Positions 11,872 through 20,554 of a stretch of 64,000 nucleotides of DNA are shown piece by piece. Origin of the DNA: Porphyromonas gingivalis ATCC 33277 (GTDB taxonomy: Bacteria; Bacteroidota; Bacteroidia; Bacteroidales; Porphyromonadaceae); assembly GCF_000010505.1 (NCBI RefSeq), contig NC_010729.1, forward strand, positions 1,102,501 to 1,166,500. Reading direction: 5' to 3'. The translations under genes were made by a program, and so were the position numbers. The notes beneath the pieces were generated by a model, which was not told the origin of the DNA, searched no databases, and saw only the letters and a list, made by a program, of their open reading frames with translations. Position 1 is the stretch's first letter. Each line of letters begins with the position of its first letter.

Positions 11872-12831
11872 ATGCCATTTTTAGAAGCCAATCATATTCG
11901 CAAGCGGTATGCAGCCCATACTGCGCTGGACGATGTGAGCATAAGCGTCCGGAAGGGGCGCGTCTTCGGTCTGCTTGGCCCTAACGGTGCCGGCAAGACC
12001 AGTCTGATACGTATCATCAACCGCATCACCGCTCCCGACGAGGGCAAAGTGATCTTCGACGGCCGTCCCATGCAGGCGGAGGACGTTCGCCGCATCGGCT
12101 ATCTGCCCGAAGAGCGAGGGCTGTACCCCAAGATGAAAGTGGGCGAGCAGGCCATCTATCTGGCGCAACTCAAAGGAGTAAACAAACACGAAGCGCGCAA
12201 GCGGCTCACCGACTGGTTCGAGAAGTTCGACATCATGCCCTGGTGGAACAAAAAAGTGGAGGAGCTGTCCAAAGGGATGCAGCAGAAGGTGCAGTTCGTG
12301 TGCACCGTCATTCACGAACCGGAATTGCTCATATTCGACGAACCCTTCAGCGGATTCGATCCGGTCAATGCCGACCTGCTGAAGCGTGAAATACTGGAGC
12401 TGGCCGGCAAGGAGCGTACCGTCATCTTCTCGACGCACAACATGCAGTCGGTGGAAGAAGTATGCGACGACTTCGCGCTGATCAACAAATCGCGCGTAGT
12501 GCTCCACGGAGCCGTGCGCGAAGTGCGCAGGGAGAACAGCCTCGGCATTATCCGCATGGTAGTCGAAGGCGAGCTGCCGGCAGACTACCTCGGCCGGATC
12601 CGGATACTGGAGAAGACGGAGCTGCCGGGTTCCATGACGAAGCTGAGAGTGCGCAAAGAAACCACGGCGCACAACCGCGATCTCGTGCGCGACCTGCCCG
12701 AGTCGGTACGGCTCGTGTCCTTCTACGAAGAGATCCCGAGCATGCACGACATATTCATCAAGACCGTAGGCCACGGCGTAGAGGAAGAGAATCCGATCCA
12801 AGCACAACAAGAAAACACCGATACACACTGA
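11872..12831 (+). CDS. ABC transporter ATP-binding protein (NatA/Ccm type)
   Basis: A 319-aa ATPase with Walker A GPNGAGKTS, signature LSKGMQQK and Walker B LLIFDEPFSGFDP, plus a C-terminal extension (from about residue 215) found in the YhaQ/NatA-like subfamily. The start MPFLEANHIRKRYAAH is 2 bp after the preceding stop; the frame is open further upstream only as an overlap with that gene. Pairs with the ABC-2 permease 4 bp downstream. Substrate unknown; Na+ or drug export is typical of the family. Confidence 0.9.
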   Translation: MPFLEANHIRKRYAAHTALDDVSISVRKGRVFGLLGPNGAGKTSLIRIINRITAPDEGKVIFDGRPMQAEDVRRIGYLPEERGLYPKMKVGEQAIYLAQLKGVNKHEARKRLTDWFEKFDIMPWWNKKVEELSKGMQQKVQFVCTVIHEPELLIFDEPFSGFDPVNADLLKREILELAGKERTVIFSTHNMQSVEEVCDDFALINKSRVVLHGAVREVRRENSLGIIRMVVEGELPADYLGRIRILEKTELPGSMTKLRVRKETTAHNRDLVRDLPESVRLVSFYEEIPSMHDIFIKTVGHGVEEENPIQAQQENTDTH

Positions 12832-12835
12832 CGTT

Positions 12836-14164
12836 ATGAACAACATTAACACTATCATACAACGCGAATACATGATTCGCGTCCGAAAGAAATCCTTCCT
12901 CGTGATGACGATCCTGATGCCCATCCTCTTCGTCGGGCTGGTCTCTCTGCCGATCGTATTGGCGCAGCTCGGAGGCGACATGAAGACCATCGCCATTGCC
13001 GACCGCACGGGAGAATACGAGCAGCTATTCAAGGAGAACGACGAATTCCGATTCGTCCATGCCGAGAAGACTGCCGAAGAATACAGGAAAATGGGAGCCG
13101 ACAAATCAGGCATCGACGCCGTTCTCGAAATCCGTCAGGATTTGCTCGAGGATCCCAACGCCGTGGCCATATACGGTTACAAGCAACTGCCTGCTTCCGT
13201 AAGCAATCATATCTCGAGGATCCTGTCCGACTATCTCTCCGACAAAAAGATAGCATCCTACAACATCCCCGACATCAAGCAGATCCTCGCCGACAGCAAG
13301 ATAGAGCTATCGGTGCATACCTATAAATGGAGCGAGGACGGCACCAACGAACGCACATCGGGTGAATTGGCTTCGGGCATCAGCATGATGATGATGGTAG
13401 TCATCTTCTTTCTGATCATGACTTTGGCGGCTATGGTGCAGGCCGGCGTGCTGGAAGAGAAGAAAAACCGGATCATGGAAGTAATGGTGTCCTCCACACG
13501 GCCGTTCGACCTGATGATGGGCAAAATCATCGGTATCGGTCTCGTAGGCCTTACGCAGCTCATCTGCTGGGGAGTGCTCACGGTACTGCTGCTGACGGTA
13601 GCACAGATCGCCTTCCTCGGCAATCTGTACAGCCCAGAGGCCCTGAGTCGGATGCAGGCTTCCGACATAACGGGCATGGCCTCGTCCATGAATGCAGAGG
13701 ACTTCGCCGAGATGAAGGAAGTGATGAACATCATCGGGGGCATCAACTTCGGAGAGCTGTTCGTGATGTTTCTCATCTTTTTCATCGGCGGCTACCTGCT
13801 CTACTCCTCAATCTTCGCCGTTATCGGCTCGATGGTATCGAACGACGAAGACACCAGCCAGTTCATGATGCCCGTGATGATCCTCCTGATGTTCGGCTTC
13901 TATGCCGCCTACGGCAGCATGAACAATCCCGAAGGATCGCTCGCATTCTGGTGTTCGCTGATCCCTTTCACCTCCCCCCTTGTGATGATGGTGCGGTTGC
14001 CCTACGACGTTCCGCTGTGGCAGGAGTTGCTAAGCATCGGCCTGCTGTACGGATGCTTCGTATTGATGACGTGGATCGGGGCGAAGATTTACCGCGTAGG
14101 CGTGCTCATGTACGGCAAGAAGCCATCGATCAAAGAGATCATCCGCTGGATAAACTATAAATAA
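12836..14164 (+). CDS. ABC-2 type permease (NatB/YhaP type)
   Basis: A 442-aa membrane partner of the ATPase. One N-terminal TM segment (about 22-45) is followed by a large extracytoplasmic domain (about 48-175) and then five or six TM helices, with the conserved GVLEEKKNRIMEVMVSS loop after TM2. This layout is that of ABC-2 exporters such as NatB. Last gene of its operon; a terminator follows. Confidence 0.88.
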   Translation: MNNINTIIQREYMIRVRKKSFLVMTILMPILFVGLVSLPIVLAQLGGDMKTIAIADRTGEYEQLFKENDEFRFVHAEKTAEEYRKMGADKSGIDAVLEIRQDLLEDPNAVAIYGYKQLPASVSNHISRILSDYLSDKKIASYNIPDIKQILADSKIELSVHTYKWSEDGTNERTSGELASGISMMMMVVIFFLIMTLAAMVQAGVLEEKKNRIMEVMVSSTRPFDLMMGKIIGIGLVGLTQLICWGVLTVLLLTVAQIAFLGNLYSPEALSRMQASDITGMASSMNAEDFAEMKEVMNIIGGINFGELFVMFLIFFIGGYLLYSSIFAVIGSMVSNDEDTSQFMMPVMILLMFGFYAAYGSMNNPEGSLAFWCSLIPFTSPLVMMVRLPYDVPLWQELLSIGLLYGCFVLMTWIGAKIYRVGVLMYGKKPSIKEIIRWINYK

Positions 14165-14186
14165 GGCTCTACCAACAGGAAGGGGG

Positions 14187-14211
14187 AAAGGGAATCCTCC
14201 CGCGACTGTAA
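14187..14211 (+). promoter_or_regulatory. Cobalamin-riboswitch-like core fragment
   Basis: AAAGGGAATCC is followed directly by TCCCGCGACTGTAA. In cobalamin riboswitches these pieces (AAAGGGAA...CCGGTG...CCCGCaACTGTAA) occur in this order but about 20 nt apart, with a B12 box downstream that is absent here. It reads as a remnant or a truncated aptamer. There is no cobalamin gene next to it. Confidence 0.35.
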
Positions 14212-14231
14212 AAAACCGAGCATAAACATCG

Positions 14232-14275
14232 AACCCCAAACGGCCGCCTGAAAGGTCGTTTGGGGTTTGTTCTTA
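14232..14275 (+). terminator. Intrinsic terminator after the ABC exporter operon
   Basis: AACCCCAAACG (14232-14242) pairs perfectly with CGTTTGGGGTT (14257-14267), followed by TGTTCTT. Strong 11-bp stem. Confidence 0.85.
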
Positions 14276-14487
14276 TATAAATCCGACCAAAAGTGCAAAA
14301 AAGAGAGATACAAGCCACGGTTTCGGCCGCGGGAATGCCATTGTTCGGTGGAGAATCTGCATCTCGGCCATGAAATGCAGAATTCCCACCGGACAATCTG
14401 CAAATCGGCACTGCAATTACTTCCTCCAAGTTGAGACCTTTGCACGGCGATTGGTGTGTATTTTGTTTGTTAATTCATTGTATAATA

Positions 14488-15557
14488 ACGTCAGTTCGAT
14501 CTAAGCGGAAATAGGAAAGTTAGGGTTTCTGATGATTTCAATATTGAGTTCAGGCTTTTTAGGCAGGATGTTGTAAGCGATGATACCGGAGATCAGGTTG
14601 GTGACAAAATTGTTGACACTGCGATGTCTCGTGTGCTCTATCTGACAGACATTTTTGAGCATATCATTGACCGTTTCGATCAAGGCTCTCTTTCTCAATA
14701 AAACTTTGTCATATAGATGCATCAGGGAGTTCTTCATGTTCTTTTTGATTTTGGTTATCATGTGGATGTCATCGACAAAGAGCCGGTCAAAAAGGTTTTG
14801 GGAAATGTAGCCTCTATCGGCAATGAGTTTGCCAAAAAGATTCTTGGTGAATGTTCCGTCTTTCAGAGGTTCTCTGTCATCACAATTGCCCGGTGTGATT
14901 TGATAGTTGATGATTTCACCCCTGTCGTTGATAACAATATGCAGCTTGAATCCATAAAACCAACCCATGGTGCTTTTGCCTTTTTGAGCCCATCCCCTCA
15001 TTGTCCTATGCCCATGAGCTCGTTTGATATGACAAGCCTTCAATGGGGTGGAATCGATGAAAGAGATGCCTGTACATTGACCCAAACAACACATATTGAG
15101 AAATGCTATCAGCTTGAAACCTACCCTGCTTTGCAGCTCCACAAAGCGATTATAAGAGACAAGATGTGGAAACTCGGATCGACAAGAATGGGTGATGTAT
15201 TGAAGATAAAAAGCTTTCAAATCTCGGTATCTTGACAGATGAAAAAGGATCAGGATGGTCATGACCTCACTGTCCGACATCTTAAACTTTCTATTCCTGC
15301 GTTTTTTGTCTGCCTCTTCGAGGGTCTTTTTCTTGATTGTTTCATCAAAAAGCTTGGAGAAATCATCTATGATGCAAAAAACATCAACTATATTTGTCTT
15401 CATAAAGTAGCGTTTTGTTTGTTCGTATCTTATTGATTATCAACTGCTAAGATACAAATAATTCGCTACTTTTTCAAGCATAATGCCCACGTCCTTTGGG
15501 CGTTTACCACTAATCAGAAAACAAATCCATTGGCTTTTTCTTACGTCGAACTGACGT
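14488..15557 (-). mobile_element. IS982-family insertion sequence (1070 bp)
   Basis: Imperfect terminal inverted repeats enclose one transposase gene: ACGTCAGTTCGATCTAAG at the left and, as the reverse complement, ACGTCAGTTCGACGTAAG at the right. No clear target duplication is visible. Looks complete. Confidence 0.8.
14501..15403 (-). CDS. IS982-family transposase
   Basis: A 300-aa, apparently intact DDE transposase. Candidate catalytic positions are the Asp of FIDSTPL, the Asp of LIADRGYIS and the Glu of LIETVNDMLK. The N-terminus has the family's helical region with SDSEVMTILILFH. The gene nearly fills its element, as usual for IS982. It appears functional, unlike the neighbouring IS remnants. 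Confidence 0.92.
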   Translation of the reverse strand: MKTNIVDVFCIIDDFSKLFDETIKKKTLEEADKKRRNRKFKMSDSEVMTILILFHLSRYRDLKAFYLQYITHSCRSEFPHLVSYNRFVELQSRVGFKLIAFLNMCCLGQCTGISFIDSTPLKACHIKRAHGHRTMRGWAQKGKSTMGWFYGFKLHIVINDRGEIINYQITPGNCDDREPLKDGTFTKNLFGKLIADRGYISQNLFDRLFVDDIHMITKIKKNMKNSLMHLYDKVLLRKRALIETVNDMLKNVCQIEHTRHRSVNNFVTNLISGIIAYNILPKKPELNIEIIRNPNFPISA

Positions 15558-15558
15558 T

Positions 15559-15740
15559 GTAAGCAGATTCCTCACGAATTTGGTTCCGGAATTGGCCGGA
15601 ATGCGGTTCGAGTTTTCTGAGATTCACGAGCGAGAATTTTTCCGTTGTGGCGCGTAAAATTTTTACTTCCCGAACCAAAACGAAAAAATTCCCGAGCCAC
15701 GTTTTTCCAAACGCCAAACCGCCATTTTTACGAACTGACG
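15559..15740. repeat. Non-coding segment with a long imperfect inverted repeat
   Basis: Between the IS982 right end and the IS3-type left end. CACGAGCGAGAATTTTTCCG pairs imperfectly with AACGAAAAAATTCCCGAGCC across about 40 bp. No gene is seen. Possibly a leftover of another element. Confidence 0.4.
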
Positions 15741-15938
15741 TGTACTGAATCGGAGAGGTCAAAAAAACCAGTAATCATGTCGAAACATTTGACCGATTCC
15801 GAGCGTCTTCACATTGTGGAAGAATACCTCGGCAGCCCCGGAGCAAGTATGCCATCGAGAAGAAGTACAACATTGCCCAGGGGCTTATTAGAGACCATTG
15901 TACGGCATTTTTGCGATATGACCATTGGTCTTTTCTTA
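15741..15938 (+). pseudogene. Left end of an IS3-family element with broken orfA
   Basis: TGTACTGAATCGG at 15741 resembles an IS3/IS150-type end. An orfA starts at 15778 (MSKHLTDSERLHIVEEYL), then slips frame after GSPGAS into KYAIEKKYNIAQGLI, a typical OrfA helix-turn-helix segment. It is cut off at the MITE boundary at 15938; no orfB is present. Confidence 0.6.
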
Positions 15939-16177
15939 ACGTGAGTTCGATATAAAGAAATGGCACAACACATTGGTTATTAGTGTGTTTTATTTTCCAC
16001 ACAGTGTTTTTCAGGCACTTATATTGCTTTCAGATGGCTTTTTATCTACATCTGAAACCCAATGACTTGGAAGCCGCCCCTTCTTCCCGATCATTATGCA
16101 GCCGGAGAATCACAAAAGAGTATGATTTACAGCTACTTGTTATTTTTATGGTATGTTCGCTTAGATCGAACTGGCGT
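15939..16177. mobile_element. 239-bp miniature inverted-repeat element (MITE239-like)
   Basis: Ends are ACGTGAGTTCGATATAAAG on the left and, reverse-complemented, ACGCCAGTTCGATCTAAGC on the right. These match the IS982 element's ends next door almost base for base. Length is exactly 239 bp, the size of the P. gingivalis element known as MITE239. It carries no gene and interrupts the IS5-family transposase. Confidence 0.7.
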
Positions 16178-16726
16178 GAGGAAAAAGAGGCAGAGGAGGA
16201 TTATCAAAAACAGGTTGTCCGTCAACGTAAAGGGACGGATGAAGAAGCCCGTTGGGTGTGCAAACAAAAGCGTTATCACTACGGATACAAAAAGCATTGT
16301 CTGACCAATGTTCAAGGCATTGTTCAAAAGGTGATAACGACAGCAGCGAACCGCAGTGACACGAAGGAGTTTATTCCCCTATTGCAGGGTGCAAACATAC
16401 CTCAAGGCACAGCCGTCTTGGCGGACAAAGGATATGCTTGCGGGGAAAATCGTTCCTACCTGCAAACCCATCACCTTCAAGACGGCATTATGCACAAGGC
16501 ACAACGCAACAGGGCATTGACCGAGGAAGAGAAGCAACGAAACAAAGCAATCGGTCCGATACGGAGCACCATCGAACGCACCTTTGGCAGTATTCGCCGG
16601 TGGTTTCATGGCGGACGATGTCGATACCGGGGACTTGCCAAGACCCATACTCAAAACATTCTTGAAAGCATCGCCTTTAATTTATACAGAACCCCGGGGA
16701 TAATTATGTCCTCATCCGTAGGATAA
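16178..16726 (+). pseudogene. 3' half of an IS5-family (IS1031-type) transposase
   Basis: About 182 codons after the MITE encode the C-terminal half of an IS5-type transposase. The segment starts at EEKEAEEDYQKQ, includes YHYGYKKHCL and VLADKGYACGENR, and ends with STIERTFGSIRRWF. The upstream ~175 residues, including the first catalytic Asp, are missing. The frame stays open into the MITE but that part is not transposase. Confidence 0.85.
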
Positions 16727-16732
16727 GGCATA

Positions 16733-16775
16733 CCCCCCCTTGAGGAGCTCGTGCAAGTAGCTCCTCAAGGGGGGG
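16733..16775. terminator. 17-bp perfect stem-loop at the end of the IS5 remnant
   Basis: CCCCCCCTTGAGGAGCT pairs perfectly with AGCTCCTCAAGGGGGGG around a 9-nt loop, 6 bp after the transposase stop. It can act as a terminator in either direction and may shield the element from outside transcription. No T-run. Confidence 0.55.
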
Positions 16776-16981
16776 ATTTACAACTACTTTCACTCCTTAC
16801 TGCCACCCCTTTCACTCGCTCCTTTTATGCCAAGAACTCCTCTTCCCTCCACCTCCTTATTTTGCAAAGGTCTCAAGTTGGAGCGACCCTTTTCGGCGAC
16901 AAGATGCAGATTTTCCACCGAACAGCCCTTTTCCCGCTCGGCCATCGTCCGAAAACGCAAGCAATCGTGCTAAAGAAAAAG

Positions 16982-16989
16982 TACATTTG
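16982..16989 (+). promoter_or_regulatory. -7 element for the Ca2+ ATPase operon
   Basis: TACATTTG matches TAnnTTTG 66 bp before the ATG at 17056. It overlaps the in-frame TTG at 16987, which argues against that TTG as the start. Confidence 0.55.
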
Positions 16990-17055
16990 TCTCCGATTAT
17001 CGCACTCTGCATTTCGCATCATACGAGTCAAGAAAAACTTTTTACACAACACCTG

Positions 17056-19812
17056 ATGAATATGCCCACCGGGGAAACCCACAAGTCTCCCCCTTCCTCC
17101 TCGCATCGAGGACTGTCCGATGCCGAAGTCTTACATAGCCGAGCTACCCACGGCTCGAACGAACTGACTCCCCGCGAGCGCGAATCGCTCTGGAGCAAGT
17201 TTTTCGAGAAGTTCAAAGATCCCATCATCATCATCCTGCTCGTGGCCATGGTGCTTTCGTTTGCCGTGGCTTGCTATCACTACTTCACGGGCGGAGAGGG
17301 CGTCTCCGTCTTTCTGGAGCCGACAGGGGTGCTGCTCGCTGTCGTATTGGCCACGGGAGTAGCCTTTTTCTTCGAGATGAAATCCGAGAAGGAGTTCGAG
17401 ATCCTGAATCAGGTCAATGAAGACATATTATATAAGGTATATCGCAACGGCATGATCTGCAGGGTGCTCAAAAAAGAAATCGTCGTAGGCGACCTGGTCG
17501 TTCTGGAAATGGGAGAGCAAATTCCGGCCGACGGCCGACTCATCGAAGCCATCTCGCTACAGATCGACGAATCCAGCCTGACGGGCGAACCCGTTGTAAA
17601 CAAAACCACCGACCGGCAGGACTTCGACGCGGAAGCCACCTACCCCTCCGATTACATCTGCCGAGGCACCACCATTCTGGACGGCCACTGCACTTTCAGG
17701 GTGGAAAAGGTGGGCGACGCCACGGAATACGGACGGGTATTCGAGGGTGCCCGACCAGACAACAGCGTACAGACGCCCCTGAACAGACAGCTCGACCATC
17801 TGGCCGGCCTGATCACGAACGTCAGCTATAGCATAGCAGCCTTGGTACTCATCGGTAGCATCATCATGTACGCCGCCAACGGCGGATTCTTCCCCTTCGA
17901 CTGGGCGTATGCCCTCTCCTTTTTCCTCAATAAGATCATGATAGCCGTCACGGTCATCGTCGTAGCCGTCCCCGAGGGATTGCCCATGAGCGTGACGCTG
18001 AGTCTGGCCTACAGCATGCGCAGCATGATGAAGACTAACAATCTAGTACGAAAGATGCATGCTTGCGAAACCATGGGGGCAGCTACCGTCATCTGCACAG
18101 ACAAGACGGGAACCCTGACACAGAATCGCATGGCCGTGGCAGACACATACTTCGATCCAGAGCATGAGGCAGATTCTTCGCTTCTGGCCGAAGCCATGGC
18201 CGCCAACTCCACAGCCTATCTGGACTGCTCGGACGAAAAGGCGATACGTCCCCTCGGCAACCCCACCGAAGGAGCCTTGCTCCTATGGCTCAGAGAGAGG
18301 GGAATAAACTATCTGACCGTGCGCGAAGCCTGCCCCCTACTCCTGCAACTGACCTTCTCCACCGAGCGCAAATACATGGCCACGGTAGTCCGATCGGCTT
18401 CCCTCGGCAAGCCTGTACTCTGGGTCAAAGGCGCACCGGAGATCGTGCTCGGCTTCTGCTCCTTGCCCGATGAAGAAAAAGTCGGCTCCTATACCCGAAA
18501 GCTCGCCGAATATCAGGGCAAGGCAATGCGTACCATCGGATTTGCATACAAGGAGCTGTCCTCCGACGAGGAGCAGGTATTTGCCAATGGGCGTCTCCAC
18601 GTGCATGACCTCCGCTTCATGGGTATAGTCGGCATAGCCGATCCCATTCGCTCCGACGTTCCCGAAGCGATCAGCGACTGTATGAAGGCCGGCATTCAGG
18701 TGAAAATCGTAACGGGCGATACACCGGGTACCGCCCGGGAGATCGGTCGCCAAATAGGACTGTGGGACGAAAGCTGTACGGAGCGGAATATGATCACCGG
18801 TTCGGATTTCGCAGCCCTCACCGACGAGGAACTGCGCCCTCGGATAGGCGAACTGCGTATCATGTCCCGCGCTCGTCCGATGGACAAGGAAAGGCTTGTA
18901 CGCCTGCTGCAGGAAGCTCACGAAGTGGTGGCCGTGACGGGCGACGGCACGAACGACGCTCCTGCACTCAACCGCGCACAGGTGGGCCTCTCGATGGGCG
19001 ATGGCACTGCCGTAGCCAAAGAGGCGAGCGACATCACCATTCTGGACAATTCTTTCAGCAGCATTGCCAAAGCCGTTATGTGGGGACGATCGCTTTATCG
19101 GAATATCCGCCGTTTTATCCTCTTTCAGATGACCATCAACGTCGTGGCCTGTATCATCGTTCTGATCGGCGCATTTGTGGGTACGGAGTCGCCCCTTACC
19201 GTGACGCAAATGCTGTGGGTCAATCTCATCATGGACACTTTCGCCGCCTTGTCCTTGGCTTCGCTCCCTCCCGACAAGGGTGTGATGAAGGAGCAACCCC
19301 GCCGGCAGGACGATGCCATCATCAACCCGCTGATGGCACGACGAATTTTCGGGCTTGGCGGAGGATTCGTTTTGCTGCTCTTCAGCCTGATCCAATACTT
19401 CAAACATGCCGAACTCAACAGCATGATGGACTTCCACCTCGGTGCATGGGCTACTGCCCTTTTCGACTTCCGGCCTGTAGAGAATGCCCTTTCCGACTTT
19501 GAGCTAAGTGCATTCTTCTCCATATTCGTTTTCCTCCAATTCTGGAATATGTTCAACGCCAAAGCATTTATGACAGGGCGGAGTGCCCTGCACCGGCTGT
19601 GGAAATGTCGCAACTTCGTCCTCATCGCCCTGCTGATTCTTATAGGACAAATCATCATCACGACTTTTGGCGGAGGCATGTTCCGCGTAGTACCCCTTGC
19701 CCCGATGGACTGGATTCTCATCATCCTCGCGACGAGTCTGATCCTCTGGTTGCGCGAATTGGAACGCATATTGCCTACTTTTGCAAATCATCTTATTCAT
19801 AATCGACAATAA
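17056..19812 (+). CDS. Calcium-translocating P-type ATPase (PMCA type)
   Basis: ATP-driven Ca2+ export across the inner membrane. About 918 aa with the P-type order: N-terminal cytosolic helix, two TMs, actuator domain with SSLTGEP, two TMs with VPEGLPM, phosphorylation site CTDKTGT (Asp349), nucleotide domain with KGAPE, hinge TGDGTNDAPAL, and six C-terminal TMs. The PEGLP and C-terminal NLIMDTFAA motifs fit the IIB/PMCA class, but no calmodulin tail is present. The ATG at 17056 is preferred because an upstream TTG lies inside the promoter. Its stop overlaps the next start (TAATG). Confidence 0.93.
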   Translation: MNMPTGETHKSPPSSSHRGLSDAEVLHSRATHGSNELTPRERESLWSKFFEKFKDPIIIILLVAMVLSFAVACYHYFTGGEGVSVFLEPTGVLLAVVLATGVAFFFEMKSEKEFEILNQVNEDILYKVYRNGMICRVLKKEIVVGDLVVLEMGEQIPADGRLIEAISLQIDESSLTGEPVVNKTTDRQDFDAEATYPSDYICRGTTILDGHCTFRVEKVGDATEYGRVFEGARPDNSVQTPLNRQLDHLAGLITNVSYSIAALVLIGSIIMYAANGGFFPFDWAYALSFFLNKIMIAVTVIVVAVPEGLPMSVTLSLAYSMRSMMKTNNLVRKMHACETMGAATVICTDKTGTLTQNRMAVADTYFDPEHEADSSLLAEAMAANSTAYLDCSDEKAIRPLGNPTEGALLLWLRERGINYLTVREACPLLLQLTFSTERKYMATVVRSASLGKPVLWVKGAPEIVLGFCSLPDEEKVGSYTRKLAEYQGKAMRTIGFAYKELSSDEEQVFANGRLHVHDLRFMGIVGIADPIRSDVPEAISDCMKAGIQVKIVTGDTPGTAREIGRQIGLWDESCTERNMITGSDFAALTDEELRPRIGELRIMSRARPMDKERLVRLLQEAHEVVAVTGDGTNDAPALNRAQVGLSMGDGTAVAKEASDITILDNSFSSIAKAVMWGRSLYRNIRRFILFQMTINVVACIIVLIGAFVGTESPLTVTQMLWVNLIMDTFAALSLASLPPDKGVMKEQPRRQDDAIINPLMARRIFGLGGGFVLLLFSLIQYFKHAELNSMMDFHLGAWATALFDFRPVENALSDFELSAFFSIFVFLQFWNMFNAKAFMTGRSALHRLWKCRNFVLIALLILIGQIIITTFGGGMFRVVPLAPMDWILIILATSLILWLRELERILPTFANHLIHNRQ

Positions 19813-20534
19813 TGAAAAAAGCTATTCTTTCCGGAGCGGCCTTGCTCCTCGGCCTGTGTGCCAACGCACAAAACGTGCAGTTGCACTACGATTTCGGTCA
19901 TTCCATCTACGACGAACTAGATGGACGTCCCAAACTGACTACCACAGTGGAAAACTTCACACCCGACAAATGGGGAAGCACCTTCTTCTTCATCGACATG
20001 GATTATGCGCGCGACGGTATCCGGTCGGCTTATTGGGAGATTTCGCGCGAACTGAAGTTTTGGCAAGCTCCCGTTTCCATTCATTTGGAGTACAACGGAG
20101 GCCTCTCCACAAGCTTTACTTTCGGACATGATGCTCTGATCGGTGCCACCTACACCTACAACAACCCCTCCTTTACACGTGGATTTACGATCACGCCCAT
20201 GTACAAGCATCTGGGTGCGCACGACTTCCACACCTATCAGATCACCGGCACTTGGTACATGCACTTTCTGGACGGTCTGCTTACCTTCAACGGCTTCCTC
20301 GATCTTTGGGGTTTCCCCCAAGAGAACCCAATCGGGGGCCCTGTGCTCAAAGAAGGGGATAAGTTCGTATTCCTGTCCGAACCGCAGTTCTGGATCAACC
20401 TCAATCGCATCAAAGGCATCGACAAGGATTTCAATCTCAGCATAGGGACAGAGATGGAAATCAGCAGGAACTTCGCTCGCATGGACAAATTCTCCTGCAT
20501 CCCTACTCTTGCGGTCAAATGGACTTTCAACTGA
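19812..20534 (+). CDS. DUF5020-family outer-membrane-like protein
   Basis: 240 aa with a clear signal peptide (cleavage near ANA-QN at residue 20). The rest is an aromatic-rich, alternating beta pattern that ends in WTFN, typical of an outer-membrane beta-barrel with an aromatic C-terminus. Resembles DUF5020 and the Tsx nucleoside-channel fold. Its position between a Ca2+ pump and a purine permease would suit a nucleoside channel, but this is inference. Confidence 0.75.
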   Translation: MKKAILSGAALLLGLCANAQNVQLHYDFGHSIYDELDGRPKLTTTVENFTPDKWGSTFFFIDMDYARDGIRSAYWEISRELKFWQAPVSIHLEYNGGLSTSFTFGHDALIGATYTYNNPSFTRGFTITPMYKHLGAHDFHTYQITGTWYMHFLDGLLTFNGFLDLWGFPQENPIGGPVLKEGDKFVFLSEPQFWINLNRIKGIDKDFNLSIGTEMEISRNFARMDKFSCIPTLAVKWTFN

Positions 20535-20554
20535 ACGAAACTCTTCAGTAAAAA

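Larger units (their letters stand above)
14433..16874. mobile_element. Composite mobile-element cluster bounded by IS5-family terminal repeats
   Basis: GAGACCTTTGCA at 14433-14444 and its exact reverse complement at 16863-16874 are 12-bp inverted repeats of the IS5/IS1031 type. Both are flanked by AAGTT (14428-14432 and 16875-16879), which looks like a target duplication. Inside lie an intact IS982-family element, an IS3-type left end, a 239-bp MITE and the 3' half of an IS5-family transposase. The N-terminal half of the IS5 transposase has been lost or replaced, so the outer element is no longer autonomous. Confidence 0.7.

Noticed and set aside
11881-13113. 410-codon minus-strand ORF opposite the ABC transporter genes
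   Set aside because: Antisense shadow of the ATPase; spans the junction of two real genes and has no family features.
16987-17055. TTG start 69 bp upstream for the Ca2+ ATPase
   Set aside because: The TTG lies inside the -7 promoter element, so it would not be in the transcript.
18337-19437. 366-codon minus-strand ORF inside the Ca2+ ATPase
   Set aside because: Antisense to conserved P-type motifs; no protein-like pattern or promoter.
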